Position numbers and translations under genes: made by a program
Assembly (NCBI RefSeq): GCF_001612945.1
Contig: NZ_BDBK01000017.1
Coordinates: 481,646 to 545,645, forward strand
Source of the DNA: Nocardia inohanensis NBRC 100128
Lineage (GTDB): Bacteria; Actinomycetota; Actinomycetes; Mycobacteriales; Mycobacteriaceae
Reading direction: 5' to 3'
DNA length: 64,000 nucleotides
The notes under the pieces: model-generated
The model's input: the letters and a program-made list of their open reading frames with translations, nothing else
What the model was told of the DNA's origin: nothing
The model's database searches: none
Part shown: in pieces, positions 1-8,211 of the stretch
Position numbering within the stretch: position 1 is the stretch's first letter
Layout: every line of letters starts with the position of its first letter

Positions 1-1093
1 GTCGTTTGCCCTGCGCCGGTGAGACTTCGGGACGAGCGCCGAGCGGCGGTGAATCCTCTTGGCGTTGCGGTGTTTTCGCGGCGCCGCGAACACCCGGGGC
101 AGCGTCCGCGACCGGCACCTCGGGGATGACCTGCGTCTCCGGAGCCGCTCCGGCCGCGGGCTGGGTGGCGCGGGTCCGCTTGGCCAGCACTTCCGCGCCT
201 TCGTTCTTGTCCGTCAGCGCATCCTCCGGCCGCCAGCCTGCGGGGCGCGGCGGCGGCTTGATCGACTGATGCGGGGTGGGTTCGCCTGGCCCGCGCCGCT
301 CGGCCCGGACCGGCGGTGAGCCCGCGTCCTCGATCGGTGCGTCCTCGGCTGGACCCTTGTCGGTTCGAGCGGCGGGTACGGCGACGCCGCGGGACGGGGT
401 CCTCGGGCCGCCCGGGTGCGGGGCGGGTTCGGGCGTCTCCAGGCGGACGGGTGCGTCGGACTTTCGCGGCACGGATTCCGATCCGGCGTTCGGGGACCCG
501 AATCGGGTGTGCGAGGGGGTGGACTGGGCCACGTGCACGGTCGCGTCCGGGAGCGCGACCTCGGGGTGATCGGGCTGCTTCATCGCCCCGGTGGTGGAGC
601 TGGGGGCGGTGGTGACGCCGCGGGGTGGGGCGAGCACGATGAAACCGCCGGCGGGCACCACGCCCGAGCGCAGATCGGTGTGCGGGATCTCGGTGGTGGC
701 GACACCCTCCGGAGCCACGGTGAGACGGCGTATCGGATCCCTGATGATCTCGTCCGCCCAGGTCATGGCGCGTTCACCGGACCATTGGCGGGTGCCTTCG
801 GGGCCGTTGACCAGGGCGCGGATCGGGCCGCGCAGCAGCACCAGCAGGCCGCCGGCGGTAGGCGCGATCACCCCGAAGGCGGGCGGTTGCGCCGAACCCC
901 CGCTGAACACCGTCGCCGCCAGCCGTTGCGCGATCGCCACCCCGGGATCCCCGGACTTGGCAGCCGTCTCCGCCGCACCGAGAATCCGCTCGGTGGAAGG
1001 ACTTTCGCCGGAAACCAGAATGATCACATTCCCGAATCTGGCGACCAGGCCCTCCCCACGGACCAGGGTGACAGTGGTCGGAATCCGCCCCAT
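1..1093 (-). CDS. Proline-rich hypothetical protein, possibly FHA-type; C-terminus beyond window
   Basis: An uninterrupted frame reads leftward from an ATG at 1093 and leaves the window, so only about 364 N-terminal residues are visible. Residues 1-150 look like a compact folded domain (TVTLVRGEGLVARFGNV at the start, PPAFGVIAPTAGGLLVLL further on). After about residue 210 the protein becomes a long linker rich in Pro, Ala, Glu and Arg. No signal peptide or membrane segment is visible. From memory, actinobacterial FHA-domain proteins can have this kind of N-terminal domain followed by a proline-rich linker, but any FHA domain would lie outside the window, so the function is not shown here. 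The codon pattern (strongly GC-rich third positions) supports coding on this strand over the several overlapping frames on the other strand. It is divergent from the small secreted gene at 1303. Confidence 0.7.
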   Translation of the reverse strand, partial: MGRIPTTVTLVRGEGLVARFGNVIILVSGESPSTERILGAAETAAKSGDPGVAIAQRLAATVFSGGSAQPPAFGVIAPTAGGLLVLLRGPIRALVNGPEGTRQWSGERAMTWADEIIRDPIRRLTVAPEGVATTEIPHTDLRSGVVPAGGFIVLAPPRGVTTAPSSTTGAMKQPDHPEVALPDATVHVAQSTPSHTRFGSPNAGSESVPRKSDAPVRLETPEPAPHPGGPRTPSRGVAVPAARTDKGPAEDAPIEDAGSPPVRAERRGPGEPTPHQSIKPPPRPAGWRPEDALTDKNEGAEVLAKRTRATQPAAGAAPETQVIPEVPVADAAPGVRGAAKTPQRQEDSPPLGARPEVSPAQGKR

Positions 1094-1302
1094 CGGCGCC
1101 TCCTTTGCCGGCGCTCACTATGTCGCAGCCCAGCATAGGACGCTTCGCCCGCCCGGCGCAGCGCTCGGCTCCGATGCCCCGATCGAATCCGACACGGGTG
1201 CCGGAAAATGCGGTATTGCGCAGCGGGATCGGGCGGCGAGCGCGAGGATCGGAAGATCGTGCCGGTGCACCCGGCTCCGGCAGCACGGATTAGGACCGAA
1301 TC

Positions 1303-1734
1303 ATGATGGGCACGATCATCGGTACCGCAGGCCGCCCGACCGGGGCTCGTTCACTCGCCGTCGCCGTGGGGCTGGCCGCGGCGGCGCTCACCGTCACGGC
1401 GGGGCCCGCGGGCGCGACGGGGACGCGGGTCGGGGTGGAACCCGGGATTTCCTTCGGCTCGGCCACCAATTACGGCACGGGCTGCTCTTACAGCATCAAC
1501 GGGTACGTGGACGATCCGGTCGCGCCGGTGATCTTCTACGACAACGCGGTGCCGTTCGCGTGGGCGTACCCGTCCGGCGGCCTGGCGCAGACGAAGTGGA
1601 CTCCGTCGACCACCGGTGCGCACCGCTTGCACATCTTCCAGCAGAGCGGCTCGGGCGCGGAACTGTTCCCGTACGTCGACGTCACCGTCGGCACCGGCCT
1701 GAGCACCGGCTCCGGCTGCAACGTCTTCGGATGA
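1303..1734 (+). CDS. Small secreted protein of unknown function
   Basis: 143 residues. The N-terminus has a basic start, a hydrophobic run (SLAVAVGLAAAALTVTAG, about residues 17-34) and a likely signal peptidase site after AGATG. The mature part of about 105 residues is small, Gly/Ser/Thr-rich and has two cysteines (YGTGCSYS and GSGCNVFG) that could form one disulfide after export. It looks like a compact beta-rich secreted domain, but I do not recognise a named family. Two in-frame ATG codons are adjacent (1303 and 1306) and either could be used. It stands alone, followed 94 bases later by the patatin gene on the same strand, so co-transcription is possible but not shown. Confidence 0.7.
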   Translation: MMGTIIGTAGRPTGARSLAVAVGLAAAALTVTAGPAGATGTRVGVEPGISFGSATNYGTGCSYSINGYVDDPVAPVIFYDNAVPFAWAYPSGGLAQTKWTPSTTGAHRLHIFQQSGSGAELFPYVDVTVGTGLSTGSGCNVFG

Positions 1735-1828
1735 CCGCTGTCGGTATTGCGCGCTAAGTTCGGAACCGAAGCGATACCGGAATCCGGTCGCTGCGGGCGA
1801 AAGCCCGTCCGAACGAAGAGGAGCGAGC

Positions 1829-2668
1829 ATGGCGCACGAGCGGGCACTGGTGCTGGGCGGCGGGGGAGTGGCCGGGATCGCCTGGGAGGCCGGCATCATC
1901 GCGGGCCTGGCCGACGCCGGTGTCGACGTCAGCGGTGCGGATCTGCTGGTCGGCACCTCGGCGGGTTCGAATGTGGCCGTACAGCTCAGCAGTGGACTGA
2001 GCGGCGCCGAACTGTTCGCGCTCCAGGTGGATCCGGCATTGCAGAGCCACGAGATAAACCCGCCCGGCAACCCGATCCCGCTGCTCGTCGAGACCTGGAG
2101 CGCCATCGCCGCTGACGCGCAAGGCGATCCGCTGGAGATCTCCCGCCGCCTGGCCGCGGCCGCTCTGGAAGCGGACACCATCCCGGCAGCCGAGCGCCGC
2201 GCCGTCATCGAATCCCGCCTCCCCATTCACGATTGGCCGGACCGCGAGCTGCTCGTCATCGCCGTGGATGCGGCCAATGGCGCGGCCCGGGTTTTCGATC
2301 GCTCCTCCGGCGTCCCGCTCGTCGATGCGGTAACCGCCAGCTCGGCGGTGCCGATGGTCTGGCCTCCGGTCACCCTGGAAGGCACCCGCTACGTCGACGG
2401 CGGGGTGCGTACCTCCACGAACTCGGATTACGCGACCGGCGCGGCCCGGATCTTGATCATCGCCGCCAACCCGGATGTCTACCTGGATGGTGAAGTGGCG
2501 GCGCTCGTCGAGGCCGGTTCCCGGGTAGAGGTGATCCGGCCCGACGAGCCGTCGCTGGCGTCCTTCGGCGACAACCCGCTCGACACCGCTACTCGGGTGC
2601 CCGCCGCCGAATGTGGCCGTGCACAAGGTAAATCCGAGGCAGTTCGCGTCGCTGGGCTCTGGAACTGA
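1829..2668 (+). CDS. Patatin-like phospholipase (RssA type)
   Basis: 279 residues, a typical length for bacterial single-domain patatins. The glycine-rich oxyanion loop is at residues 8-14 (VLGGGGVAG). The nucleophile elbow GTSAG supplies the catalytic serine near residue 45, and the dyad aspartate is in the VDGGV motif near residue 192. Patatins are serine/aspartate acyl hydrolases that remove fatty acids from phospholipids or related lipids. No signal peptide is present, so action in the cytoplasm or at the inner membrane face is expected. A clear ribosome site (AGAGGAG) lies about 6 bases before the ATG. The gene ends 9 bases before the stop of the convergent glpD. The physiological substrate cannot be read from the sequence. 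Confidence 0.88.
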   Translation: MAHERALVLGGGGVAGIAWEAGIIAGLADAGVDVSGADLLVGTSAGSNVAVQLSSGLSGAELFALQVDPALQSHEINPPGNPIPLLVETWSAIAADAQGDPLEISRRLAAAALEADTIPAAERRAVIESRLPIHDWPDRELLVIAVDAANGAARVFDRSSGVPLVDAVTASSAVPMVWPPVTLEGTRYVDGGVRTSTNSDYATGAARILIIAANPDVYLDGEVAALVEAGSRVEVIRPDEPSLASFGDNPLDTATRVPAAECGRAQGKSEAVRVAGLWN

Positions 2669-2677
2669 TCTCCATCA

Positions 2678-4216
2678 CTACTCCAAGGCTGCCAGCGCGG
2701 CAGGTTCAGCCGCAGCACGATCGGCAGCGACCAGCCCGACACGGGTGCGCCGGTCGAGCAGATCATCGGCGTCGAGCGCGCCTTCATGACTGATCGCAAA
2801 GGCGAATTCGGCCCCGGTGACGTCCATTCCAGGCGCCACCGGTTCAGCATCCTTCGGATTGTCCTGGCCCAGAGCTAGAACGGAGACGGCCTCACTGCCG
2901 TAACGCTCGATCAAACGAGTGGGCGCGTGGATCCGGTCACGGGCTGCCCCCGAGACCGCGCCGACGAGCGGGAGGTTGCGAGTGCGGCAGTCGGCGGCGG
3001 CGAGATTCGCGTGCGCGACCGCCGCGTCGACGGTGTCTTCCGCCATCTGGCGGTAGGTGGTGAGCTTGCCGCCCACGACCGTGATCAGTCCGGTGGGCGA
3101 GGTGAGAACGGCGTGTTCGCGGGAGATATCGGCGGTACTGTCACCACCGGTGCGGAGCAGCGGCCGCAGACCGGCGAAGGTGCCCCGAATGTCGTTGCGG
3201 GTCAGCGGTTCCCGCAGGACGGTATTGACCGTATCGAGCAGGAAGTCGATTTCGGATTCGGTGGCGTGCGGGACATCGGGAACCGGACCGGGGGCTTCCT
3301 CATCGGTGAGCCCCAGGTAGACGCGGTTGTGGGCGGCGGGGAAGGCGAAGACGAAACGGCTGGTGCTGCCCGGGATCGGCACCGTGAGCGAGGCGGAGAG
3401 ACCGCCGAAGGCGGCGGCGTCGAAGACCAGATGGGTGCCGCGGGACGGGCGTAGTTCGATGCTCGGATCGACCTGATCCGCCCAGACGCCGGTGGCATTG
3501 ATGACGGAACGCGCTGTGACGGTGAGGGATTCCCCGGTCAGCCGGTCGGTCAGGGTCGCGCCGGTGCCGGAAACTCCGGTGGCCTCCACCCGGGTGAGGA
3601 CGGCCGCGCCGTGCGAGGCGGCGGTGCGGGCGATGGCGACCACGAGGCGGGCGTCGTCGACCAGCTGCCCGTCCCAGGCGATCAGCCCGCCGCGCAAACC
3701 GTCTCGGCGCACGGTCGGGGCGAAGCGCAGGGCTTCCGCCGCTGCCACGCGACGAGAGCGGGGCAGCACCGCGGCCGAGGTGCCCGCGGTGCGACGCAGG
3801 ACATCACCGGCCACGAAGCCGGTCCGCACCAGCAGCTTCTGTGCCGCACCGATATTCGGGAGCAGCGGCACCACCTGCGGCAGCGGCCGGGTCAGGTGCG
3901 GGGCGGTGCGGGTGAGCAGGATATGTCGTTCCACCGCGCTCTCGTGCGCGATGCCGACGCCGCCGCTGGCCAGATAACGCAGGCCGCCGTGCACCAGTTT
4001 GGAGCTCCAGCGGCTGGTACCGAACGCCAGATCATGCTTCTCCACCAGCACCGTGCGCAGTCCGCGCGCGGCCGCGTCCAGCGCCACACCCGCACCGGTG
4101 ATGCCGCCGCCGATCACCAGCACGTCGATGACACCGCCGTCACCGAGTTCATACAGCTCCCGCTGCCGCCGGTCACGATTCAAGGCCGAACCGTGCTGAG
4201 TCGAATTGCCGGTCAT
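2678..4216 (-). CDS. glpD: Glycerol-3-phosphate dehydrogenase, FAD-dependent
   Basis: 512 residues. It oxidises sn-glycerol 3-phosphate to dihydroxyacetone phosphate and passes electrons to the quinone pool at the inner face of the membrane. The FAD-binding Rossmann motif GGGITGAG is at residues 36-43, followed by the family signature KLVHGGLRYL. The C-terminal DAO_C domain (IERYGSEA, then LVAADRAAA) is present and full length. The ATG at 4216 overlaps the stop of the upstream TetR gene (ATGA), so the two form one operon. In M. tuberculosis the same pair is Rv2250c-Rv2249c, next to the homologues of the two divergent genes at 4884 and 6524, which supports a shared role in glycerolipid backbone metabolism. 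Confidence 0.93.
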   Translation of the reverse strand: MTGNSTQHGSALNRDRRQRELYELGDGGVIDVLVIGGGITGAGVALDAAARGLRTVLVEKHDLAFGTSRWSSKLVHGGLRYLASGGVGIAHESAVERHILLTRTAPHLTRPLPQVVPLLPNIGAAQKLLVRTGFVAGDVLRRTAGTSAAVLPRSRRVAAAEALRFAPTVRRDGLRGGLIAWDGQLVDDARLVVAIARTAASHGAAVLTRVEATGVSGTGATLTDRLTGESLTVTARSVINATGVWADQVDPSIELRPSRGTHLVFDAAAFGGLSASLTVPIPGSTSRFVFAFPAAHNRVYLGLTDEEAPGPVPDVPHATESEIDFLLDTVNTVLREPLTRNDIRGTFAGLRPLLRTGGDSTADISREHAVLTSPTGLITVVGGKLTTYRQMAEDTVDAAVAHANLAAADCRTRNLPLVGAVSGAARDRIHAPTRLIERYGSEAVSVLALGQDNPKDAEPVAPGMDVTGAEFAFAISHEGALDADDLLDRRTRVGLVAADRAAAEPAALAALE

Positions 4217-4863
4217 GGCAGGACCTTTCGATGAGCTGGCGGAAAACGGTGCGAAGTCGGCGCCAGATAGGCGTCGATGGCGTGGGCGAGTTCGATATCG
4301 AGGTGTTCGGCGTCCAGCCAGTCCTCCACCGTGCCCGCCGATTGCACCGCCGACTGGGTGATGAGCAGCAGCATGGTCGCCATCTGCCGGGAGTCGCCAT
4401 CGCGAATCGACCCGTCGCGCTGGCCTTCCTGGATCACCGTGGCGAAAAGGGTGATGAGTTTGCGCTGATTGCGGCCCAGGCGCTCGAAGACATAGGTGAG
4501 CATGATGTCGGTATCGGCGCGGAAGATCTTGCCGAACACCGGGTTCGAGCGCATCTGCGCCGAGCCCGCCACGATCGCGGTGACCAGGCGCTTGCGCCCC
4601 GGTCCGGTCGCCGGCACGTTCGCCACGGCGATCTCCCGCAATTCCAGCACCAGCAGGTCCGCCACCAGTGCGCCGGTGTGCGGCCAGCGGCGGTAGACGG
4701 TCGGGCGGCTGACGCCGGCCCGCTTGGCCACTTCGGTGAGGGTGGTGCGCCGTACGCCGAACTCGATCACGGCGTCGCGGGCGGCGCGCAGGATCGCCTG
4801 ATCGACAGCGGACAATGGTTCGGTCACGGGCTCACCACCTAGCATCTCGTTACTACTTGACAT
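4213..4863 (-). CDS. TetR-family regulator, probable repressor of the glpD/AGPS-like locus
   Basis: 216 residues from the ATG at 4863. The helix-turn-helix (TLTEVAKRAGVSRPTVYRRW, about residues 40-59) is a clear TetR_N domain, followed by a ligand-binding helical domain. A GTG at 4827 with a good ribosome site (AGGTGGTGAG) is an alternative start that would remove 12 residues and fits the usual TetR N-terminal length better. The gene is translationally coupled to glpD (4-base ATGA overlap) and divergent from the AGPS-like gene. A perfect palindrome at 4858-4872 overlaps the first proposed start, consistent with autorepression and control of both directions. The ligand is unknown; a glycerol- or lipid-derived molecule is an inference from context. 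Confidence 0.87.
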   Translation of the reverse strand: MSSSNEMLGGEPVTEPLSAVDQAILRAARDAVIEFGVRRTTLTEVAKRAGVSRPTVYRRWPHTGALVADLLVLELREIAVANVPATGPGRKRLVTAIVAGSAQMRSNPVFGKIFRADTDIMLTYVFERLGRNQRKLITLFATVIQEGQRDGSIRDGDSRQMATMLLLITQSAVQSAGTVEDWLDAEHLDIELAHAIDAYLAPTSHRFPPAHRKVLP

Positions 4864-4872
4864 TCTATGTCA
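4858..4872. promoter_or_regulatory. Operator-like palindrome TGACAT-TCT-ATGTCA
   Basis: A perfect 6+3+6 inverted repeat lies in the very short space between the divergent TetR (start 4863) and AGPS-like (start 4884) genes. A TTGACA hexamer overlaps its left half, and a minus-strand TACAGT -10-like box lies at about 4874-4879. Position and symmetry suit a TetR-type dimer that blocks both promoters. Binding itself is inferred. Confidence 0.6.
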
Positions 4873-4883
4873 GACTGTAACGC

Positions 4884-6527
4884 ATGGTCGATCAACGAGC
4901 AGCAGCCACATCGGCGGAAAACCCGGGCGAGCCGCAGGTCCGCGCGAGTATGGTGTGGGACGCCTGGGGCTCCCCGTCCGGACACAAACCGTTGCCGGAA
5001 CAGATTCGGGGACTGCTCGCGCAGGTCTTCGGGGTGTCCGGGGAACCGGTGGCCCGTCGCGATGAGGGCGACGTGCCGCTGCGTGACTCGGCGCTCACGC
5101 CGGACCAGCATGCCGGGCTCGTCGCGGTGGTCGGTGCGGAGCACGTCTCGACCGGCCACCGCGATCGGCTGCTCCGTGCGGGCGGCAAATCCACCCCGGA
5201 TCTGTTGCGCCGCCGCGCCGATGGGACACAGGACGCACCCGACGCGGTCGTCTTCCCGGCCGATCACGCCGAAGTGCTTGCGCTGCTGGAGTATTGCGCG
5301 GCCAACGCCATCGCGGTGGTGCCCTTCGGTGGCGGCACCAGTGTCGTCGGCGGTCTCGATCCGGTGCGCGGGGCCTTCGACGCGGTCATCGCCATCGATC
5401 TGGGACGGTTGGACGCCCTCACCGAGATGGATCCGATCAGCGGCACCGCCACCCTGGGCGCGGGCCTGTCCGGCCCGCAGGCCGAGGAACTCCTGGGCAA
5501 GGAAGGCTTTTCGCTCGGGCACTTTCCGCAGAGCTTCGAATTCGCGACCATCGGCGGCTTCGCGGCCACCCGCTCCTCGGGACAGGCGTCGGCGGGTTAC
5601 GGCCGCTTCGACGACATGATCGAGCGCCTGCGGATCGCCACGCCCAGCGGCACTCTCGACCTCGGCCGGGCCCCCGCCTCCGCCGCCGGACCCGATCTGC
5701 GCGAGCTGTTCTCCGGTTCGGAGGGCACCCTCGGCATCATCACCGAGGTCACGCTGCGCGTGCACCCCGTCTCGGAAACCACCGCGTACCAAGCCTGGTC
5801 GTTCCCTGACTTCGCCACCGGCGCGAACGCCCTGCGCACCGTCATCCAGACCGGCGCGGCCCCGACCGTCATGCGCCTGTCCGACGAAGCCGAAACCGGC
5901 CTCAACCTGGCGCGTGCCGGCGACGTCGGCGGCGCGGCCGTGGGCGGCTGCCTGGCCGTCACCACTTTCGAGGGCACCGCCGCGCATGTGGCCGCCCGCA
6001 GCGCCGAAGCGCACGCGCTGCTGCTGGCCGCCGGTGGCACCGCCCTGGGTGAGCAGCCGGCCCAGGAGTGGGAGCACGGCCGCTTCTCCGCGCCGTACCT
6101 GCGGGATGCCCTGCTGGACGTCGGCATCCTCTGCGAGACCCTCGAAACCGCCACCAGCTGGTCCAATCTGGCCGATCTCAAGGCGAAAGTGACTGCCGCC
6201 CTGGTCGATTCGCTGACCGTCGGCGGCGCGCCCGCGCTGGTCATGTGCCACATCTCGCACACCTACCCGACCGGCGCCTCGCTGTACTTCACCATCGTCG
6301 CCAAGCAGGCCGAGGATCCGATCGCGCAGTGGGCGGTGGCCAAGCGGGCCGCGGGTGACGCCATTGTCGCCGCGTCCGGCACCATCACCCACCATCACGC
6401 CATCGGCGCGGACCATCGCCCGTGGATGACCGACGAGGTCGGCGAGCTCGGCGTGCAGGTGCTGCGCGCGGTGAAGAACGCGGTCGACCCCGCGGGCATC
6501 CTCAACCCTGGGAAGCTCATCCCGTGA
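4884..6527 (+). CDS. FAD-linked oxidase/transferase, alkyl-dihydroxyacetonephosphate synthase-like
   Basis: 547 residues. The FAD_binding_4 motif PFGGGTSVVGG is at residues 147-157 (PCMH/VAO fold) and the C-terminal FAD-oxidase domain follows. A histidine cluster near residue 500 (ITHHHAIGADHRPW) matches the position and pattern seen in alkylglycerone-phosphate synthases, which swap an acyl for an alkyl group to make ether lipids. It is homologous in sequence type and position to M. tuberculosis Rv2251. Whether bacteria of this group make ether glycerolipids with it is not established, so the reaction is an inference. The stop overlaps the next gene's GTG by 4 bases, giving an operon with the diacylglycerol kinase. 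The divergent TetR probably controls it. Confidence 0.8.
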   Translation: MVDQRAAATSAENPGEPQVRASMVWDAWGSPSGHKPLPEQIRGLLAQVFGVSGEPVARRDEGDVPLRDSALTPDQHAGLVAVVGAEHVSTGHRDRLLRAGGKSTPDLLRRRADGTQDAPDAVVFPADHAEVLALLEYCAANAIAVVPFGGGTSVVGGLDPVRGAFDAVIAIDLGRLDALTEMDPISGTATLGAGLSGPQAEELLGKEGFSLGHFPQSFEFATIGGFAATRSSGQASAGYGRFDDMIERLRIATPSGTLDLGRAPASAAGPDLRELFSGSEGTLGIITEVTLRVHPVSETTAYQAWSFPDFATGANALRTVIQTGAAPTVMRLSDEAETGLNLARAGDVGGAAVGGCLAVTTFEGTAAHVAARSAEAHALLLAAGGTALGEQPAQEWEHGRFSAPYLRDALLDVGILCETLETATSWSNLADLKAKVTAALVDSLTVGGAPALVMCHISHTYPTGASLYFTIVAKQAEDPIAQWAVAKRAAGDAIVAASGTITHHHAIGADHRPWMTDEVGELGVQVLRAVKNAVDPAGILNPGKLIP

Positions 6528-7447
6528 GAAAGATTCGCTCCGTCGCACTGGTGACCAACCCGCTCTCCGGCCAGGGCAAGGGCGCGCAGGTCGCGGTCGC
6601 GGCGGCCAACGCCTTCACCGATCGGGACGTCGAGGTCACCGAATTGCGCGGTGATTCGGCCCTGGACACCGCTCGCCTGGTGCGTGAGGCCCTGGCCGAC
6701 CCCTACACCCGCCCCGATGCCGTGGTGGCCGCGGGCGGCGACGGCCTGGTCTGCGTGGTGCTGCAAGGGCTGGTCGGCAAGGACGTCCCGCTGGGCCTGA
6801 TCCCCGGCGGCACCGGCAATGACCTGGCCCGTCAGCTCGGCATCCCGGACGACACCGCCGCCGCGGTCGACACCGTGCTGCGGGGCCGGACCCGCACCAT
6901 CGACCTGGGCACCGTGCAGGCGCAGGACGCGGACGAACCCATGTGGTTCGCCACCGTCACCGGCACCGGTCTCGACGCCCGAGTCACCTTGCGCGCCAAC
7001 CACATGCGCTGGCCCAAGGGCCCGCTGCGCTACACCCTGGCCGCGGTCATCGAACTAGCGGGCAAGCTGGCCGTGCCGTACAAGATCGAACTGCACGGTT
7101 CGCCCGACCATCCGGACGGCACCGTGCTCGAGCTCGACGCGGTCATGGTCGCGGTCGGCAATACCAAGACCTACGGCGGCGGCATGCTCATCACTCCGGA
7201 TGCCGAACTCGATGACGGCCTCCTCGACCTGACCGTGGTCGGAGCCATGCCGCGCCTGGACATGCTCAAGCTGCTCCCGGCTCTCTCCGCGGGCAAACGG
7301 ATCGAGCACCCCGCCACCGTCCAATACCGCGCCCGAACAATCACCCTCACCGCCCCCAACGCCCCCGCCACCGCCGACGGCGACCCCGCAGGCCACCTCC
7401 CCGCCACCTTCCACGCCCACCCCAACGCCCTCGAAGTCCTCACCTAG
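6524..7447 (+). CDS. dagK: Diacylglycerol/lipid kinase (DAGK catalytic domain), Rv2252-like
   Basis: 307 residues from a GTG at 6524 that overlaps the preceding stop (GTGA). The nucleotide-binding signature GGDG (71-74) and the loop PGGTGND (94-100) define the DAGK_cat domain, and the C-terminal beta-sandwich domain is complete. The family phosphorylates diacylglycerol or related lipids with ATP. The M. tuberculosis homologue Rv2252 is reported to be a diacylglycerol kinase that affects phosphatidylinositol mannosides. Translational coupling to the AGPS-like gene and divergence from glpD suggest a small glycerolipid unit. A strong palindromic hairpin follows the stop by 20 bases. Confidence 0.87.
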   Translation: MRKIRSVALVTNPLSGQGKGAQVAVAAANAFTDRDVEVTELRGDSALDTARLVREALADPYTRPDAVVAAGGDGLVCVVLQGLVGKDVPLGLIPGGTGNDLARQLGIPDDTAAAVDTVLRGRTRTIDLGTVQAQDADEPMWFATVTGTGLDARVTLRANHMRWPKGPLRYTLAAVIELAGKLAVPYKIELHGSPDHPDGTVLELDAVMVAVGNTKTYGGGMLITPDAELDDGLLDLTVVGAMPRLDMLKLLPALSAGKRIEHPATVQYRARTITLTAPNAPATADGDPAGHLPATFHAHPNALEVLT

Positions 7448-7467
7448 CCCCCCAAAAGCAGACCCAA

Positions 7468-7530
7468 CGGTCAGTGGGAACTGGTTGCGGCGACACGCCG
7501 TAAAACCCCGCAACCAGTTCCCACTGACCG
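7468..7530. repeat. Perfect 23-bp inverted repeat after dagK, copy 1 of a dispersed hairpin
   Basis: Arms 7468-7490 and 7508-7530 are perfectly complementary over 23 bases, with a 17-base loop. The core of the arm is GGGAACTGGTTGCGG. A second, related copy in the opposite orientation lies at 63838-63895. The loops also align when one copy is reversed (shared CGGCGTGT). One stem pair differs by a compensated change (T-A against C-G). Both copies follow a plus-strand stop codon within 25 bases, so transcription termination is a reasonable role, although no T-run follows here. Confidence 0.85.
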
Positions 7531-7646
7531 CACGGTCTCCTTTTGTTCTTGCTCGGTGGCGCCAGCGACCACGACGAGTGCCCCACGCCGGAAAGGTGTG
7601 GGGCACTCGGTGGTTCGGGGCGGCCGCAGTGGAACGGCCAGCGGCG

Positions 7647-8012
7647 CTACCAATCCTGGAGCAGGACAACGCCTTCCGAGTCGACTATGAGGTCGACCGT
7701 GCCGCCGGGATGGTTGGCCGCTTCGGCCACGATGTCGCGCAGGCCCGCATAGACGCTGTAATCGTCCTGGGGGAGTGCGGAATCGGGCTGAACGACCACG
7801 GTGACCAGGCCATTGGGTGCGTAACGGTCGGCGAGGGCGGGAATCGGGCTGTTGGCGAGGGCGCCGGTTTCGGCGGGGGAGAGCTCGAGTCCGGCGGCTC
7901 CGGCTTGCGGGATGACGAACGGTGTTGCGGCGGAAGCGGTTCCGGCGGCGACGGCTCCGGCGATCGTGACCCCGGCGAGCGCGGAAGTGACGATGAAGGT
8001 TCGAACGCGCAT
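7647..8012 (-). CDS. Small secreted protein of unknown function
   Basis: 121 residues from the ATG at 8012, chosen because it follows a ribosome site (GGAAAGAGAG) and begins a clear signal peptide (MRVRTFIVTSALAGVTIAG, cleavage near SAA-TP at about residue 29). The frame extends upstream but that part is not protein-like. The mature part of about 90 residues has no cysteine and ends in DLIVDSEGVVLLQDW. No known family was recognised. It is monocistronic as far as can be seen: the nearest gene on the same strand starts about 950 bases further right, and the hairpin at 7468-7530 lies just beyond its stop. That hairpin could end transcripts from both directions. Confidence 0.68.
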   Translation of the reverse strand: MRVRTFIVTSALAGVTIAGAVAAGTASAATPFVIPQAGAAGLELSPAETGALANSPIPALADRYAPNGLVTVVVQPDSALPQDDYSVYAGLRDIVAEAANHPGGTVDLIVDSEGVVLLQDW

Positions 8013-8211
8013 GAGTGACTCTCTTTCCGGGGGAGGGACAGTGGAGTCCCTGGAGGAGTTGTCGGTACTGCGTCGGAACTGAGGACGACTGGCGCCAGCC
8101 GGATAGCTAGAACACATCACCGCAGGTAGAACGCGCAAGAGGATTGCGGCTCAGCTCACCCCACCGAGTGGGAGTGGGTTTGCACACGCCCGCTGACGGG
8201 GCGAATCGGAC

